Assembly: GCA_002391675.1 (NCBI GenBank)
Contig: DGFM01000017.1
Coordinates: forward strand, 63,377-106,318
Direction of reading: 5' to 3'
DNA length: 42,942 nucleotides
Source: Cloacimonetes bacterium UBA3900
Lineage (GTDB): Bacteria; Cloacimonadota; Cloacimonadia; Cloacimonadales; Cloacimonadaceae
The position numbers and the translations under genes were made by a program. Each line of letters opens with the position of its first letter. Position 1 is the stretch's first letter. Positions 1 through 7,949 of this stretch are shown piece by piece. Under the pieces are notes generated by a model, which worked only from the letters and a program-made list of their open reading frames with translations, was not told where the DNA came from and did not search any database.

Positions 1-105
1 GGCGGAATTGTTTTCGCAAAACGGGGCCGTAAGTCAAATATTTCAAAACGGCCCGCTCTCTCACCCGGTGGAAATTGAGCAAAAGAGGGAGAAATTGAAT
101 GAGAA
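1..105 (+). repeat. Intergenic repeat copy cut by window edge
   Basis: The first ~50 bases are the reverse complement of 18472-18523, including an exact 16-mer (positions 33-48 against 18474-18489, TTTTGAAATATTTGAC on the other strand). The following stretch, with the CTCACC...GTGG...TGAG hairpin-like core around 60-79, resembles 18727-18755 in direct orientation. It lies beyond the 3' end of a minus-strand gene, as does the copy at 18.5 kb. No gene is seen in 1-195. Confidence 0.55.
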
Positions 106-144
106 AAAGTGGCCCGAAACAGGCCTTAATTTTGATGACGATAT

Positions 145-173
145 CAAGAAAGGCGATGGAGATTTCCACCGCC
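145..173 (-). terminator. Probable intrinsic terminator of the T9SS cargo gene
   Basis: On the minus strand a 9-bp stem with one mismatch (GGCGGTGGA / TCCATCGCC) and a 4-base loop is followed by TTTCTT. It starts 23 bases past the stop codon of the gene ending at 196. Confidence 0.5.
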
Positions 174-195
174 TTTACCTTTAAATAGTGGTTGA

Positions 196-2532
196 TTATT
201 GCGCCATGTAGATCAGTTTCTTTTGGCTGATTTGTTGATCTGAAGTCAGACGGGCGAAGTAGATACCGCTGGATACCTTACGCCCCTTGGCATCTCTGCC
301 GTCCCAGCTCACGGTGTGGGTACCGGCATTTTTGCCTTCGGAAACAAGCTGCTTCACCAGTTGGCCACGTTGGTTGTAGATGGACAGCTTCACCTGGGAC
401 GCTTCATTGAGCTTGTATTCGATCTTGGCTTCTGAGCTAAAGGGGTTTGGATAGACGCTACTCAAGCTCGAGGCGGCGGGGACAATGGTGTCTTGAGGAG
501 TGGAGGTTTCGCCCAGTTGAAGCCTGAAGGCTCGTTGCTCTCCTCCCCATTCGCCAAAGTTGGGATCAAACGCCATTCCTACCACAAATAAGCCATTCTC
601 GGAAAGGTCCATGGGCGTCTCGATAGTCGTACCGGCCATATCTACTCCCAGGGTTTGGGTGGCATATTCATTCAGGTTTTGGATGCCGTTGGCCTGCGTC
701 CAGATGAAGGGAACTCTGGGAATCCAGGGTAGGCCTCCAAAGAAACCAACCACAACGCTGCCATCGTGGTTGATGCCTGTGACGGTGCCTTCCAGATCGT
801 CGATGGTGCCCAAGAGCACGACACCTGTGTCTTCGCTCCAGATCCAGGGTTGACCGTTGGTCACGTAGTCTCCCTGACCGCCAATCCACACTCCATTTGA
901 GGAGATCGCGGTAGCCATGGCGAGCTGGTTTTCTTCATCGTTGGGGTCGCCCAGGGGATCAAAGAGGAGGTGAACGTTGGGATAGTAGCCACCTGCGGGG
1001 TTCTTTCTCCACACTGCGGCTTTCCAGGGGCCGTTGAAGTCTTGATAGCCCACGATGATGGAGCCGTCACCGCTGATCGCTTCAGCTCTGGTGCTGGCAT
1101 TATCATCAGGGTACAAGGTGCCCAAATCCATGAAGCCTTCGTCTGCATTCCAAGCCACGGCGTGAGCATACCAGCCGCCTTTCCAGGCATTTCCACCCAC
1201 CGTGCCGCCATCTGCTGAGATAGACCAGCCGGAGCTGTAGTTTCCATCCAGACAATATCCGAGATTACCCAAGGTAGTCCATTCGCCGGTTTGCACGTTG
1301 TAGCGCGCCATTTCGGATACTATTTCAGAGTCTACGGTTGAGCGGTGGTAGAATGTGCCGCCGGAGCCACTGATGAGCAGCTTGGTTCCGGATCTGGCTA
1401 TGGAATAGAGCCCGGGGTCACCGTTAAAAGTGGCTTCATTTGCCCACTGCCAGGTGGTTCCGCCATCGGTGGATTCATAGATCATATCTGGTGTGCCACA
1501 GAGCACGATGTTTTGTTCGTCCAGGTAGTAGACATCCTGCCAGATGGGGTCTGGGCCTACGCTTTGCGCTTGCCAGGTAGCTCCGCCGTCGGTGGTGTGG
1601 TAGATACTGCCTTCGCCCACCACATAGCCTGTATCGGGATTCAAGAAATCCATGCCCAGGAAGACGCCCATGGGCAGGCTGTATACCTCCGTCCAGCTTT
1701 GGCCGTTGTTGGTGGATTTTTGGATCTTACCTGTGCCAGTGGTAAGGTAGTAAGTGTCTCCGCCGGCATAGCCGATGGCTGCAGGGGCACCGCTGAGTCC
1801 GGTGGCCAAGCTCCAGCTATGCCCTCCATTGGAAGTGTAATAGACTGCAATGCCGTCATCTAAAATACCGCCAATCACGCCGTTGTTTTCATCCTTGAAA
1901 TGCACAGAACTCCAATAATAGACAGATTGTCCACCGGTGGGATCGATGGTATTCCAAGTGGAACCACCATCTGTAGTTTGAGCAAAATAGCCGTTCCAGC
2001 CGCAGACGTAGCCGGTGTATTCATCGAGAAAACACATGCTCTCTATACCGCGGTTTTGCGTATCTTCCCAGACTGGGAACCAGTTTTCGCCGCCGTTATA
2101 GGTCGTTAGCACAATGCCATTTCCCTGATAAGTGGAAGATTGCCCTGCGGCAAAACCTATGTCTCCATCCCAGGGAAAGGTGATTGAGGTAAAGATGTAG
2201 TTGTATTGGCTCAGCTCTTCTTTTTGCCAAGCCGTATCCACGGGCAATTCTGTCATGGCACTTCCGGAGAGATAATTGCCATCTGCGGAAAAGCGTGCCA
2301 TGCCGCCCACGCCATCACCGGCAGCCAGGCCGCCGATATTGGTGACTTCGTCTGTTTCAGGATTCCAAAACATAAACGGGCCGGCATACTCCTCATTGCC
2401 GACAACCAGGCCGGTGTTGGATACGCCGTTTACAGTCATGTAACTTGGCTTCAACTTGTAATAGCTGTCATTGCCAAATGCGAGGGATATTAGCATCACC
2501 AGGATGACTACTGCGGTTAGTTTTTTCTTCAT
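196..2532 (-). CDS. Secreted beta-propeller protein with T9SS sorting domain
   Basis: A 778-residue exported protein. It has a signal peptide (residues 1-20, MKKKL then a hydrophobic run ending at AFG). Residues ~100-390 carry BNR/Ycf48-like propeller repeats with recurring TxDGGxTW motifs. Residues ~400-680 carry HAF-type repeats of the form S.dG..vvG. The C-terminal domain starts at YPNPF (~694) and ends GIYFARL...KKLIYMAQ, a typical type A T9SS sorting domain. The likely location is the cell surface or medium; no catalytic residues are recognised, so the role (adhesin, scaffold or binding protein) is unknown. AAGAGGT precedes the ATG. The gene is last in a run rsmI-HAD-this gene, 24 bases behind the HAD gene. 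Identification of the domains is confident; function is not. Confidence 0.85.
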   Translation of the reverse strand: MKKKLTAVVILVMLISLAFGNDSYYKLKPSYMTVNGVSNTGLVVGNEEYAGPFMFWNPETDEVTNIGGLAAGDGVGGMARFSADGNYLSGSAMTELPVDTAWQKEELSQYNYIFTSITFPWDGDIGFAAGQSSTYQGNGIVLTTYNGGENWFPVWEDTQNRGIESMCFLDEYTGYVCGWNGYFAQTTDGGSTWNTIDPTGGQSVYYWSSVHFKDENNGVIGGILDDGIAVYYTSNGGHSWSLATGLSGAPAAIGYAGGDTYYLTTGTGKIQKSTNNGQSWTEVYSLPMGVFLGMDFLNPDTGYVVGEGSIYHTTDGGATWQAQSVGPDPIWQDVYYLDEQNIVLCGTPDMIYESTDGGTTWQWANEATFNGDPGLYSIARSGTKLLISGSGGTFYHRSTVDSEIVSEMARYNVQTGEWTTLGNLGYCLDGNYSSGWSISADGGTVGGNAWKGGWYAHAVAWNADEGFMDLGTLYPDDNASTRAEAISGDGSIIVGYQDFNGPWKAAVWRKNPAGGYYPNVHLLFDPLGDPNDEENQLAMATAISSNGVWIGGQGDYVTNGQPWIWSEDTGVVLLGTIDDLEGTVTGINHDGSVVVGFFGGLPWIPRVPFIWTQANGIQNLNEYATQTLGVDMAGTTIETPMDLSENGLFVVGMAFDPNFGEWGGEQRAFRLQLGETSTPQDTIVPAASSLSSVYPNPFSSEAKIEYKLNEASQVKLSIYNQRGQLVKQLVSEGKNAGTHTVSWDGRDAKGRKVSSGIYFARLTSDQQISQKKLIYMAQ

Positions 2533-2556
2533 TGTTAAACCTCTTAATGTTTATCC

Positions 2557-3195
2557 TTATTTATGGGGTTGCTTCATGATGTTCAGGATCTCTGAGGGTT
2601 TGTCTACCAGGTAGTCTGGCTGCTGCTTTTGCAGGTGTTGATGGCTGTGCAAACCCCAAGATACGGCGATGGATTTAATCTTGTTGCTGCGGGCGGCTTC
2701 GATGTCCCTGATCTCGTCACCGATGTAATAGAGATCATATTGCGCCAGCTTGTGCTTGCGTATCTGCTTTCTTAAGTAGCTGCTCTTATTCAGGACGCCT
2801 TCAGTTCCTTCCACCCAGGCGAAGCTGTCTATCCGGTATTTTGCCAGAAAAGCACTCAGGTTTTGGTCGTCATTGGAGCTGAGCAAAGCATGGCTTATCT
2901 GGCGCTGTTTGAGCTCCGAGAGCAGTTCCAGGATGCCCTCACAGGGCTGCAGATGCGAAATAATGTGACGATATTCTTCCAACACCATCCTGACCAACCT
3001 GGGCATCTTGAAGAGAGGTATCTTCAGTTCTTTGAGTATCTGCCTGGGAGTCAGGTCGCGGAGACGGTCAAACTCTTCCCAACTGACGGGTCTTACGCCT
3101 ATCTCTGGAGCCATCTTATTGAGCATATGAAAGAGTGGCGTGATTGAGTCCGCGATGGTGCCATCAAAGTCGAAGAGCAGATATGGGGCTTTCAT
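2557..3195 (-). CDS. HAD-superfamily hydrolase, phosphoglycolate-phosphatase-like
   Basis: A 212-residue cytoplasmic phosphatase of the haloacid dehalogenase superfamily. All four motifs are visible: DFDGT at 9-13 with nucleophile D9 and acid/base D11; motif II SSN at 106-108; motif III lysine near 137; and motif IV IGDEIRDIEAAR with D160 and D164. The insert between motifs I and II is an alpha-helical cap, as in Gph/PgmB-like enzymes. The start ATG overlaps the rsmI stop by four bases, implying translational coupling. Substrate is not deducible; phosphoglycolate or another small phosphoester is likely. Confidence 0.85.
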   Translation of the reverse strand: MKAPYLLFDFDGTIADSITPLFHMLNKMAPEIGVRPVSWEEFDRLRDLTPRQILKELKIPLFKMPRLVRMVLEEYRHIISHLQPCEGILELLSELKQRQISHALLSSNDDQNLSAFLAKYRIDSFAWVEGTEGVLNKSSYLRKQIRKHKLAQYDLYYIGDEIRDIEAARSNKIKSIAVSWGLHSHQHLQKQQPDYLVDKPSEILNIMKQPHK

Positions 3196-4055
3196 TCTGA
3201 GGCCTCTTCTTCTTTGTCCAATAGCAGCCGGTATGCCTGGTTGCGTTTGATTCCTGTAGCCTGCATCAGTATCTTGGTGGCAGAGGAAATGCTGATTCCT
3301 TCCTGCTTGAGCAAGGTGACAAGTTGTTCTATCTGCTGGGTGTTGGGTTGATTTGCTTCCGGTGCCTTGTCTATCACGACTACAAATTCACCCTTGGCTT
3401 TGATCCTGCCGGGTTCGCTGAGCTCCGTCAAAGTGCCGCGGATATACTCTTCATGCAGCTTGGTGATCTCTCGGGCCAGGCAGACTTTTCTATCGCCCAA
3501 GAGCTGCTGCAGCTCACACATCAGCTTCTCTATCCTGTGAGGAGCCTCATAGAGGACGATTGGGTGAGGGCTGGCTTTGATCTGATTGAGAAACTGGCTG
3601 CGATGCTTGGCTTTGGTGGGCAGGAAACCGAGAAAGAGGAAGGGACCATCATTCAAGCCACTGGCGGTGAGGGCCGGCAGCAAAGCTGAAGCGCCGGGTA
3701 GCGCAATCACAGGGATGTCCTCTTCTATGGCAGCATCCACCAGGATGGAGGCGGGATCAGACAGGGCGGGCGTGCCGGCATCGGAAACCACAGCCAAGTC
3801 CTTGCCGCTGCGCAGATGGTCTATCAGTAAGTTAATGCGGGCGCGTTCGTTGAATTTATGGTAACTGATCAGCTCTTGATATGCTATCCCATGATGATTG
3901 AGCAGAAAAGAGGTGGTGCGGGTATCTTCTGCGGCGATAAGCTCCACGCTGCTCAGCACTTCCAGGGCACGGAGGGTGATGTCCCCCAGGTTGCCTATGG
4001 GAACAGGCACCAAGTACAGGTTGCCGGCTGCTTGATTTTCTTTTCTCGCTGTCAT
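3192..4055 (-). CDS. rsmI: 16S rRNA (cytidine1402-2'-O)-methyltransferase RsmI
   Basis: A 287-residue SAM-dependent enzyme that 2'-O-methylates C1402 in the decoding centre of 16S rRNA. Family hallmarks are present: VPVPIGNLGDITLRA near the N-terminus, AEDTRTT, VSDAGTPALSDP and YEAPHR. Length is normal for the family, including the C-terminal helical extension. GAGAGG stands five bases before the ATG. A plausible promoter (TTTACA, 17 bases, TATAGA) lies at 4071-4099. The HAD gene follows with a four-base overlap. Confidence 0.95.
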   Translation of the reverse strand: MTARKENQAAGNLYLVPVPIGNLGDITLRALEVLSSVELIAAEDTRTTSFLLNHHGIAYQELISYHKFNERARINLLIDHLRSGKDLAVVSDAGTPALSDPASILVDAAIEEDIPVIALPGASALLPALTASGLNDGPFLFLGFLPTKAKHRSQFLNQIKASPHPIVLYEAPHRIEKLMCELQQLLGDRKVCLAREITKLHEEYIRGTLTELSEPGRIKAKGEFVVVIDKAPEANQPNTQQIEQLVTLLKQEGISISSATKILMQATGIKRNQAYRLLLDKEEEASE

Positions 4056-4070
4056 TGTAACCTCTCATCT

Positions 4071-4099
4071 TCTATAGATATTTTAAGCTTGAATGTAAA
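4071..4099 (-). promoter_or_regulatory. Putative sigma70 promoter for rsmI
   Basis: On the minus strand, TTTACA (4094-4099), a 17-base spacer and TATAGA (4071-4076) lie just upstream of rsmI. The -35 box overlaps the T-tract of the preceding tRNA terminator. Confidence 0.5.
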
Positions 4100-4127
4100 A
4101 AGCGCAACCCTTTTGAGGATTGCGCTT
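4096..4127 (-). terminator. Intrinsic terminator after secG-tRNA-Leu
   Basis: Perfect 8-bp stem AAGCGCAA / TTGCGCTT (4100-4107 with 4120-4127), with a further short inner stem, followed on the minus strand by TTTTTA. It sits 7 bases past the tRNA CCA end. Confidence 0.8.
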
Positions 4128-4133
4128 GATTTG

Positions 4134-4221
4134 TGGTGCAGAAGGCGGGACTTGAACCCGCACACCCGCAGTGGGCATAAGATCCTTAGTCTTACGTGTC
4201 TGCCAGTTCCACCACTTCTGC
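4134..4221 (-). tRNA. tRNA-Leu, anticodon AAG
   Basis: An 88-base class II tRNA with encoded CCA (4134-4136), discriminator A and acceptor stem GCAGAAG/CTTCTGC. The D-arm GTGGTGGAACTGGCAGAC is typical of tRNA-Leu. The anticodon stem TAAGA/TCTTA closes a 7-base loop CTAAGGA, giving U33, anticodon AAG and G37. The long variable arm and the T-arm with GTTCAAGTC are intact. It lies 11 bases after the secG stop and is probably cut from the secG transcript; in E. coli secG is likewise followed by a tRNA-Leu (leuU, anticodon GAG). An A at position 34 is unusual for bacterial tRNA-Leu and would need deamination to inosine to read CUC. Confidence 0.93.
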
Positions 4222-4232
4222 AAAAGTCATTA

Positions 4233-4583
4233 TCATTCGCTCTGAGGAGCAGCTGCCGGGGCGGGAGCCTGTTTCACAGGAGCAGGCTGGGCCGGGGCTT
4301 CAGTCTGGCCCACTTTGCTTTGGCGCTTTTGGATGTCTTTAAATTCAGATTTACCGACATCCCTCACCAGGAAAGCCAGCAAAATACAGGATATTAAAAA
4401 GAGCAAACCCAGGATCTGAGTCCATTTGCGTAAGAACTCAGAAGCGCCGCTACCGCCAAAAACGTTCACGGCGGCACCGCCGAGGTTGGCATCAAGACCT
4501 CCCTTGGAAGTCTGTGCCAAAATGACCAGCACCAATGCGATGCAGATCAGAGTATGAATGATCAGGGCAATTGTGTATAACAT
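4233..4583 (-). CDS. secG: Preprotein translocase subunit SecG
   Basis: A 116-residue inner-membrane subunit of SecYEG. Two membrane helices are visible (residues ~1-23 and ~55-73), joined by a loop with QTSKGGLDANLGG, the family's conserved Q-x-K-G-G signature, and a FGGSGA stretch. The C-terminal ~40 residues are a low-complexity Ala/Pro/Gln tail, common in SecG. AAGGAT precedes the ATG. A promoter is predicted at 4626-4654, and tRNA-Leu follows in the same transcript. Confidence 0.93.
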   Translation of the reverse strand: MLYTIALIIHTLICIALVLVILAQTSKGGLDANLGGAAVNVFGGSGASEFLRKWTQILGLLFLISCILLAFLVRDVGKSEFKDIQKRQSKVGQTEAPAQPAPVKQAPAPAAAPQSE

Positions 4584-4625
4584 TATCTATCCTTAAAGTT
4601 GTTCGTTTGTCGTATATGTTTTGCC

Positions 4626-4654
4626 ATAAAAAATAGAAGGGCCTTTTCTGTCAA
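4626..4654 (-). promoter_or_regulatory. Putative promoter for secG-tRNA-Leu
   Basis: On the minus strand, a perfect TTGACA (4649-4654), a 17-base spacer and TTTTAT (4626-4631) lie 43 bases upstream of secG. The -10 is only fair. Confidence 0.45.
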
Positions 4655-4726
4655 TGAAAAAATGATGCCTCTCGCAAATCTGATGGATATTCGCTGCTGT
4701 GGTGAGCCTTATCATGATAGAGTGGC

Positions 4727-5659
4727 CTATAGCTGCGAGCTCTCTGCCAGCTCCGGTTTTGTGCTTGGGACAGTGGAGACAATCATGGCTGTAAATAATA
4801 AAGCGGCGCCGCCAATCGAATACCAGGTGATCTGTTCATTCAGCAAAAGCCAGCCGCCCAAGAGAGCAAAAACCGCTTCCATGCAAAGGATGATGCCAGC
4901 CGGTGTTGGAGCAACCTTCTTTTGAGCGTGCAGCTGAAGCGTGTAAGCAATTCCCACTGAGCAGATCCCTGAATATAGCACAGGGATGGCTGCCTGAGAT
5001 ACGTTGGCCGCAAGGCTGTGGACTGTGACTGGCTCTATGAACTTCAGCAACATACCTGCCAACCAGACGATGAAGTTGATCACAGCACAGATGGCGTATT
5101 GGCTGAAGGCAACCCAAAGGCTGGGATAGCGCTGGACGATGGTGTCTATATACTGTACGTGCATAGCCCAAAAGATGGCTGAGATGAGCACCAAGAGGTT
5201 GCCAAATGTTGCGTCCACCGAAGCGCCGGAGTTTATCAGCCATAAACCGGGGACTGCCAGGAAGATGGAGGCGATAATCAGCTTGCTAAGCTTCTGCTTT
5301 TTGAAGATGCCGATAATGGGAATGAAAACCACATAGAGGCCAGTGATGAAACCACCGCTGCCGGCACTTGTCCACAAAAGCCCAATCTGCTGGAGTGCTG
5401 AAGCGATGAAGAGGATGCAGCCCAGCAACAGTAGGTCGGCCTTGAGCTTGGGCCTTGCCTTGGGTGCTTTAATCTGGATGAGGGTGAGAAGAAACAGGCT
5501 GCCGATGCCGAAGCGCAGGGCATTGAAGAAGAGCGGATGCAGGCTTTCGTTGCCCTTTCTCTGAGCCACGAAGGCAAAGCCCCAGATTGCAGAGGCTAAA
5601 ATAAGCTCAAAGATAGGGATAGCGCTGCTGCGCTCTGCAGTAACCGACCTTGCTTTCAT
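4727..5659 (-). CDS. EamA/DMT-family transporter
   Basis: A 310-residue inner-membrane protein with about ten hydrophobic helices arranged as two EamA repeats (first repeat opening ASAIWGFAFVAQRKG). The second repeat ends LLGGWLLLNEQITWYSIGGAALLFTAM, the classic family end. Members export or import amino acids, nucleobases or other metabolites; the substrate is not deducible. The start is ATG, without a clear ribosome-binding site. It lies 21 bases behind the small lipoprotein gene, so it is probably the last gene of the long gpsA/nitroreductase transcript. Confidence 0.88.
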   Translation of the reverse strand: MKARSVTAERSSAIPIFELILASAIWGFAFVAQRKGNESLHPLFFNALRFGIGSLFLLTLIQIKAPKARPKLKADLLLLGCILFIASALQQIGLLWTSAGSGGFITGLYVVFIPIIGIFKKQKLSKLIIASIFLAVPGLWLINSGASVDATFGNLLVLISAIFWAMHVQYIDTIVQRYPSLWVAFSQYAICAVINFIVWLAGMLLKFIEPVTVHSLAANVSQAAIPVLYSGICSVGIAYTLQLHAQKKVAPTPAGIILCMEAVFALLGGWLLLNEQITWYSIGGAALLFTAMIVSTVPSTKPELAESSQL

Positions 5660-5680
5660 GCGGATATAACTGTCTTGAGC

Positions 5681-5965
5681 TTAGTCTTTCCCCCGCTTTC
5701 GGAAAAATCCCAGAGCTCCAAAACCGCCCACGATAGCCAGATAATATCCCAGATCATACCACCAGCCTGTATTGAAAGGCTCATATATCCTCACGTTGGG
5801 ATTGAAGATCTGCCAGATCAGGGTAATAGGAGCGATCCAGCCGTGCCAGATGCCTCTGAAGAAACCGGCACGATAGTTTTCATTGTGACCGCTCTTGCCG
5901 GGAGCGCAAGAGCAGAGCAGGATGGCTATGAGAGCCAAAGTCAGGATGAGTGCGATTCTTTTCAT
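5681..5965 (-). CDS. Small lipoprotein with C-terminal membrane segment
   Basis: A 94-residue protein with a hydrophobic N-terminus and a lipobox-like LCSC, putting the lipidated cysteine at 20. A central Trp/Pro-rich stretch (GIWHGWIAPITLIWQIF) is followed by NVRIYEPFNTGWWYDLGYYLAIVGGFGALGFF, then a basic tail. Short proteins of this general pattern are widespread and uncharacterised. It overlaps the nitroreductase stop by four bases, so it is co-translated with it. Function unknown. Confidence 0.75.
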   Translation of the reverse strand: MKRIALILTLALIAILLCSCAPGKSGHNENYRAGFFRGIWHGWIAPITLIWQIFNPNVRIYEPFNTGWWYDLGYYLAIVGGFGALGFFRKRGKD

Positions 5966-6546
5966 TTTGCCTCCATGGGCAGGATAATAAGATCGTTGAG
6001 TGAGCGCTTGGGGACGTGGTGAACCTCATCCGGATCACGCCAATACTCGATGTCATCAGGATCGGTCACATCTTCGATGACAACCTTCTCTGTGGGTTTT
6101 CCCAAGGCAAGCACGAGACTTATTTCCAGCTCTTCCGGGATGCTTAAACGCTCTTTGATCTCTTGCCTCTTTACAGAGCCCAAGATGCAGCCGCCCAATC
6201 CCTTCTCGGTGGCGCCCAAAAGGATGGTTTGAGCTGCTATGCCGGCATCTGTGAGATGAAACTTATTGGTCTGCGTAGGGCCGATGATCAGGATGTAAGC
6301 CGAGGGCCTCTGCTGGGGCTCCGGGCCATCCCAATAGCTCAGATAAGCGGCCCAACTGAGGTTTTCAAACACGATGTCCAGATGGGGCTTTTCCCACACG
6401 GGCATGAAACGTAAAGACTGCAGATTGCCTGCACTGGGGCAGATTCTGGCCAAATCTATCAGATCAAAAAGAAGGGTGTCCTTTATTTCAAAAGCGGCAT
6501 CAAACTTGCGATAACTGCGGTTCTTTAATACTAAATCTTTGAGCAT
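5962..6546 (-). CDS. Nitroreductase-family FMN oxidoreductase
   Basis: A 194-residue protein of the nitroreductase superfamily (FMN-dependent NAD(P)H oxidoreductases). It starts with the RSYRKFD motif contacting the FMN phosphate (residues ~10-16), followed by ARICPSAGNLQSLRF, the conserved SAGNxQ flavin-binding segment. DAGIAAQTILLGATEKGLGGCILGSV is the other family signature. The physiological substrate is unknown. It lies 31 bases after gpsA with the ATG preceded by AGGAGAG, and overlaps the following lipoprotein gene. Confidence 0.88.
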   Translation of the reverse strand: MLKDLVLKNRSYRKFDAAFEIKDTLLFDLIDLARICPSAGNLQSLRFMPVWEKPHLDIVFENLSWAAYLSYWDGPEPQQRPSAYILIIGPTQTNKFHLTDAGIAAQTILLGATEKGLGGCILGSVKRQEIKERLSIPEELEISLVLALGKPTEKVVIEDVTDPDDIEYWRDPDEVHHVPKRSLNDLIILPMEAK

Positions 6547-6577
6547 GGCTCTCTCCTTATATATAAGGTTTGGGGGA

Positions 6578-7597
6578 TTACTCCTGTTTCAGTTCCCGGG
6601 TCATCAGGTCTCTGATGGCTTTCTCGGGGGATTTGTCTTCAAATAATACCTTGTAAACTTCGTTGGTGATGGGCATTTCCACGTTGTAGACAGCCGCAAC
6701 CTCATGGATAGAGCGCGTGGTGGCTACACCCTCGGCAACCTTGTCCATAGTGGCTAAGACCTCGGAGAGCTTCTTGCCTTTGCCAATGTGGTAGCCGACA
6801 AAGCGGTTGCGGCTGTGCGGGCTGATGGCGGTGGTGATCAGGTCGCCAATGCCGGAAAGACCCATGAAGGTTTCCGCTTGCGCTCCCATGGCTGTGCCCA
6901 AACGGATGATTTCCACGATGCCGCGGGTGAGCAAGGCACCCATGGTGTTGTCTCCAAACTCCAGTCCGGCAACGATCCCTGCGGCAATGCTGATGATATT
7001 CTTTACGCTGCCACCAATCTCCACGCCGATGAGGTCGTCAGTTCTATAGACTCTGAACCAGTCATTGCTAAACATCTCCTGCAGAAGCATCAAGACGCCC
7101 GGATCGCTGCCTGCGACTACCACGGTGGTGGGAATCTGGCGGCTCACCTCTTCTGCATGACTGGGCCCGGAAAGAGCGCAGATCTTGGCATGAGCAGCTT
7201 CAGGAAGTTCGTCCATCAGGATTTGATCAATGCGTTTGAGGCTGCCTTCTTCCATGCCTTTGGCTACGTTTACGATGGCTTTAAGCTTGGGGCTCTCCCA
7301 GATAGTGGAGGCAGCATCAGCATCTATGTTCTGGAGGGTGGAACGTAGGAATTGGGTGGGAGTGGCCAGCACTATCACATCAGGGCTGAAGCCGGCAAAA
7401 TCTGCCATGGAGCCGGTAAAGCTCACGCCGGCGGGCATTGTTACATCAGGAAGCAGGACGGGATTTGAGCGAGTCTCGATCAGGCTCTTGAGCCACTTGG
7501 GATTGTGTTCCCACACCAAGACTTCGTGGGAGTTTATAGCCAAGAGACGGGCCAGTGCCAGCCCCCAAGCTCCTCCACCGATGAAGGCAACTCTCAT
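6578..7597 (-). CDS. gpsA: Glycerol-3-phosphate dehydrogenase [NAD(P)+] GpsA
   Basis: A 339-residue cytosolic enzyme reducing dihydroxyacetone phosphate to sn-glycerol-3-phosphate for phospholipid synthesis. The N-terminal dinucleotide motif is GGGAWGLALA (residues 7-16). LSGPSHAEEV, GVEIGGSVKNIISIAAGI with the catalytic lysine, and SRNRFVG and AEGVATTRS further on are all family hallmarks. Length is normal. It starts nine bases after the poly-Asp protein gene, placing it at the tail of the poly-gamma-glutamate operon. Confidence 0.95.
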   Translation of the reverse strand: MRVAFIGGGAWGLALARLLAINSHEVLVWEHNPKWLKSLIETRSNPVLLPDVTMPAGVSFTGSMADFAGFSPDVIVLATPTQFLRSTLQNIDADAASTIWESPKLKAIVNVAKGMEEGSLKRIDQILMDELPEAAHAKICALSGPSHAEEVSRQIPTTVVVAGSDPGVLMLLQEMFSNDWFRVYRTDDLIGVEIGGSVKNIISIAAGIVAGLEFGDNTMGALLTRGIVEIIRLGTAMGAQAETFMGLSGIGDLITTAISPHSRNRFVGYHIGKGKKLSEVLATMDKVAEGVATTRSIHEVAAVYNVEMPITNEVYKVLFEDKSPEKAIRDLMTRELKQE

Positions 7598-7606
7598 CTT
7601 GCGCTT

Positions 7607-7936
7607 CTATCTTTTCTTTTCAGGAGGGGGAAAACGAAGATTGCTGATAACGCTGAAGTCATCATCGTCGTCATCGTCATCAAAATCTTCATCTTCAAAA
7701 TCGGAGATCCAGTCCGGACAGAAGAGAGCGTCTTCTTTGTAGTCCCAGCCGTCCACATTATGCAAGCCAAATTGATCCAACATGGATTGCTCCCATATGG
7801 AATAGTAGACGGTTCCTTCTTCAACAGCCCAAACTAATACAGGGCTTCTGTAGCGGCGAATCTCGATCTTATCGTTTTCCACGAGGTCGAGAAACTCCTT
7901 GATCTTCTTGGTAGAGCTTTCTTGTTTAAAGTCCAT
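7607..7936 (-). CDS. Small acidic protein with poly-Asp tract
   Basis: A 109-residue protein without signal peptide. Residues ~1-75 look folded (KIKEFLDLVENDKIEIRR, then a WAVEEGTVYYSIWEQ segment). Residues ~78-94 are extremely acidic, with a run of eight aspartates encoded by a GAT/GAC trinucleotide array at about 7660-7684. A Pro/Lys tail follows. No family is recognised. It lies between the beta-barrel gene (13 bases upstream) and gpsA (9 bases downstream), so it is co-transcribed with the poly-gamma-glutamate genes. An acidic tail might mimic polyglutamate or bind cations; that is speculation. Confidence 0.7.
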   Translation of the reverse strand: MDFKQESSTKKIKEFLDLVENDKIEIRRYRSPVLVWAVEEGTVYYSIWEQSMLDQFGLHNVDGWDYKEDALFCPDWISDFEDEDFDDDDDDDDFSVISNLRFPPPEKKR

Positions 7937-7949
7937 TTCTCACCATCCT

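Noticed and set aside
87..195. Short plus-strand frame (about 29 codons) near the window start
   Set aside because: No ribosome-binding site; it overlaps the terminator hairpin of the convergent gene.
1345..1863. Long plus-strand frame opposite the T9SS cargo gene
   Set aside because: It is the antisense shadow of a well-supported coding region with repeats.
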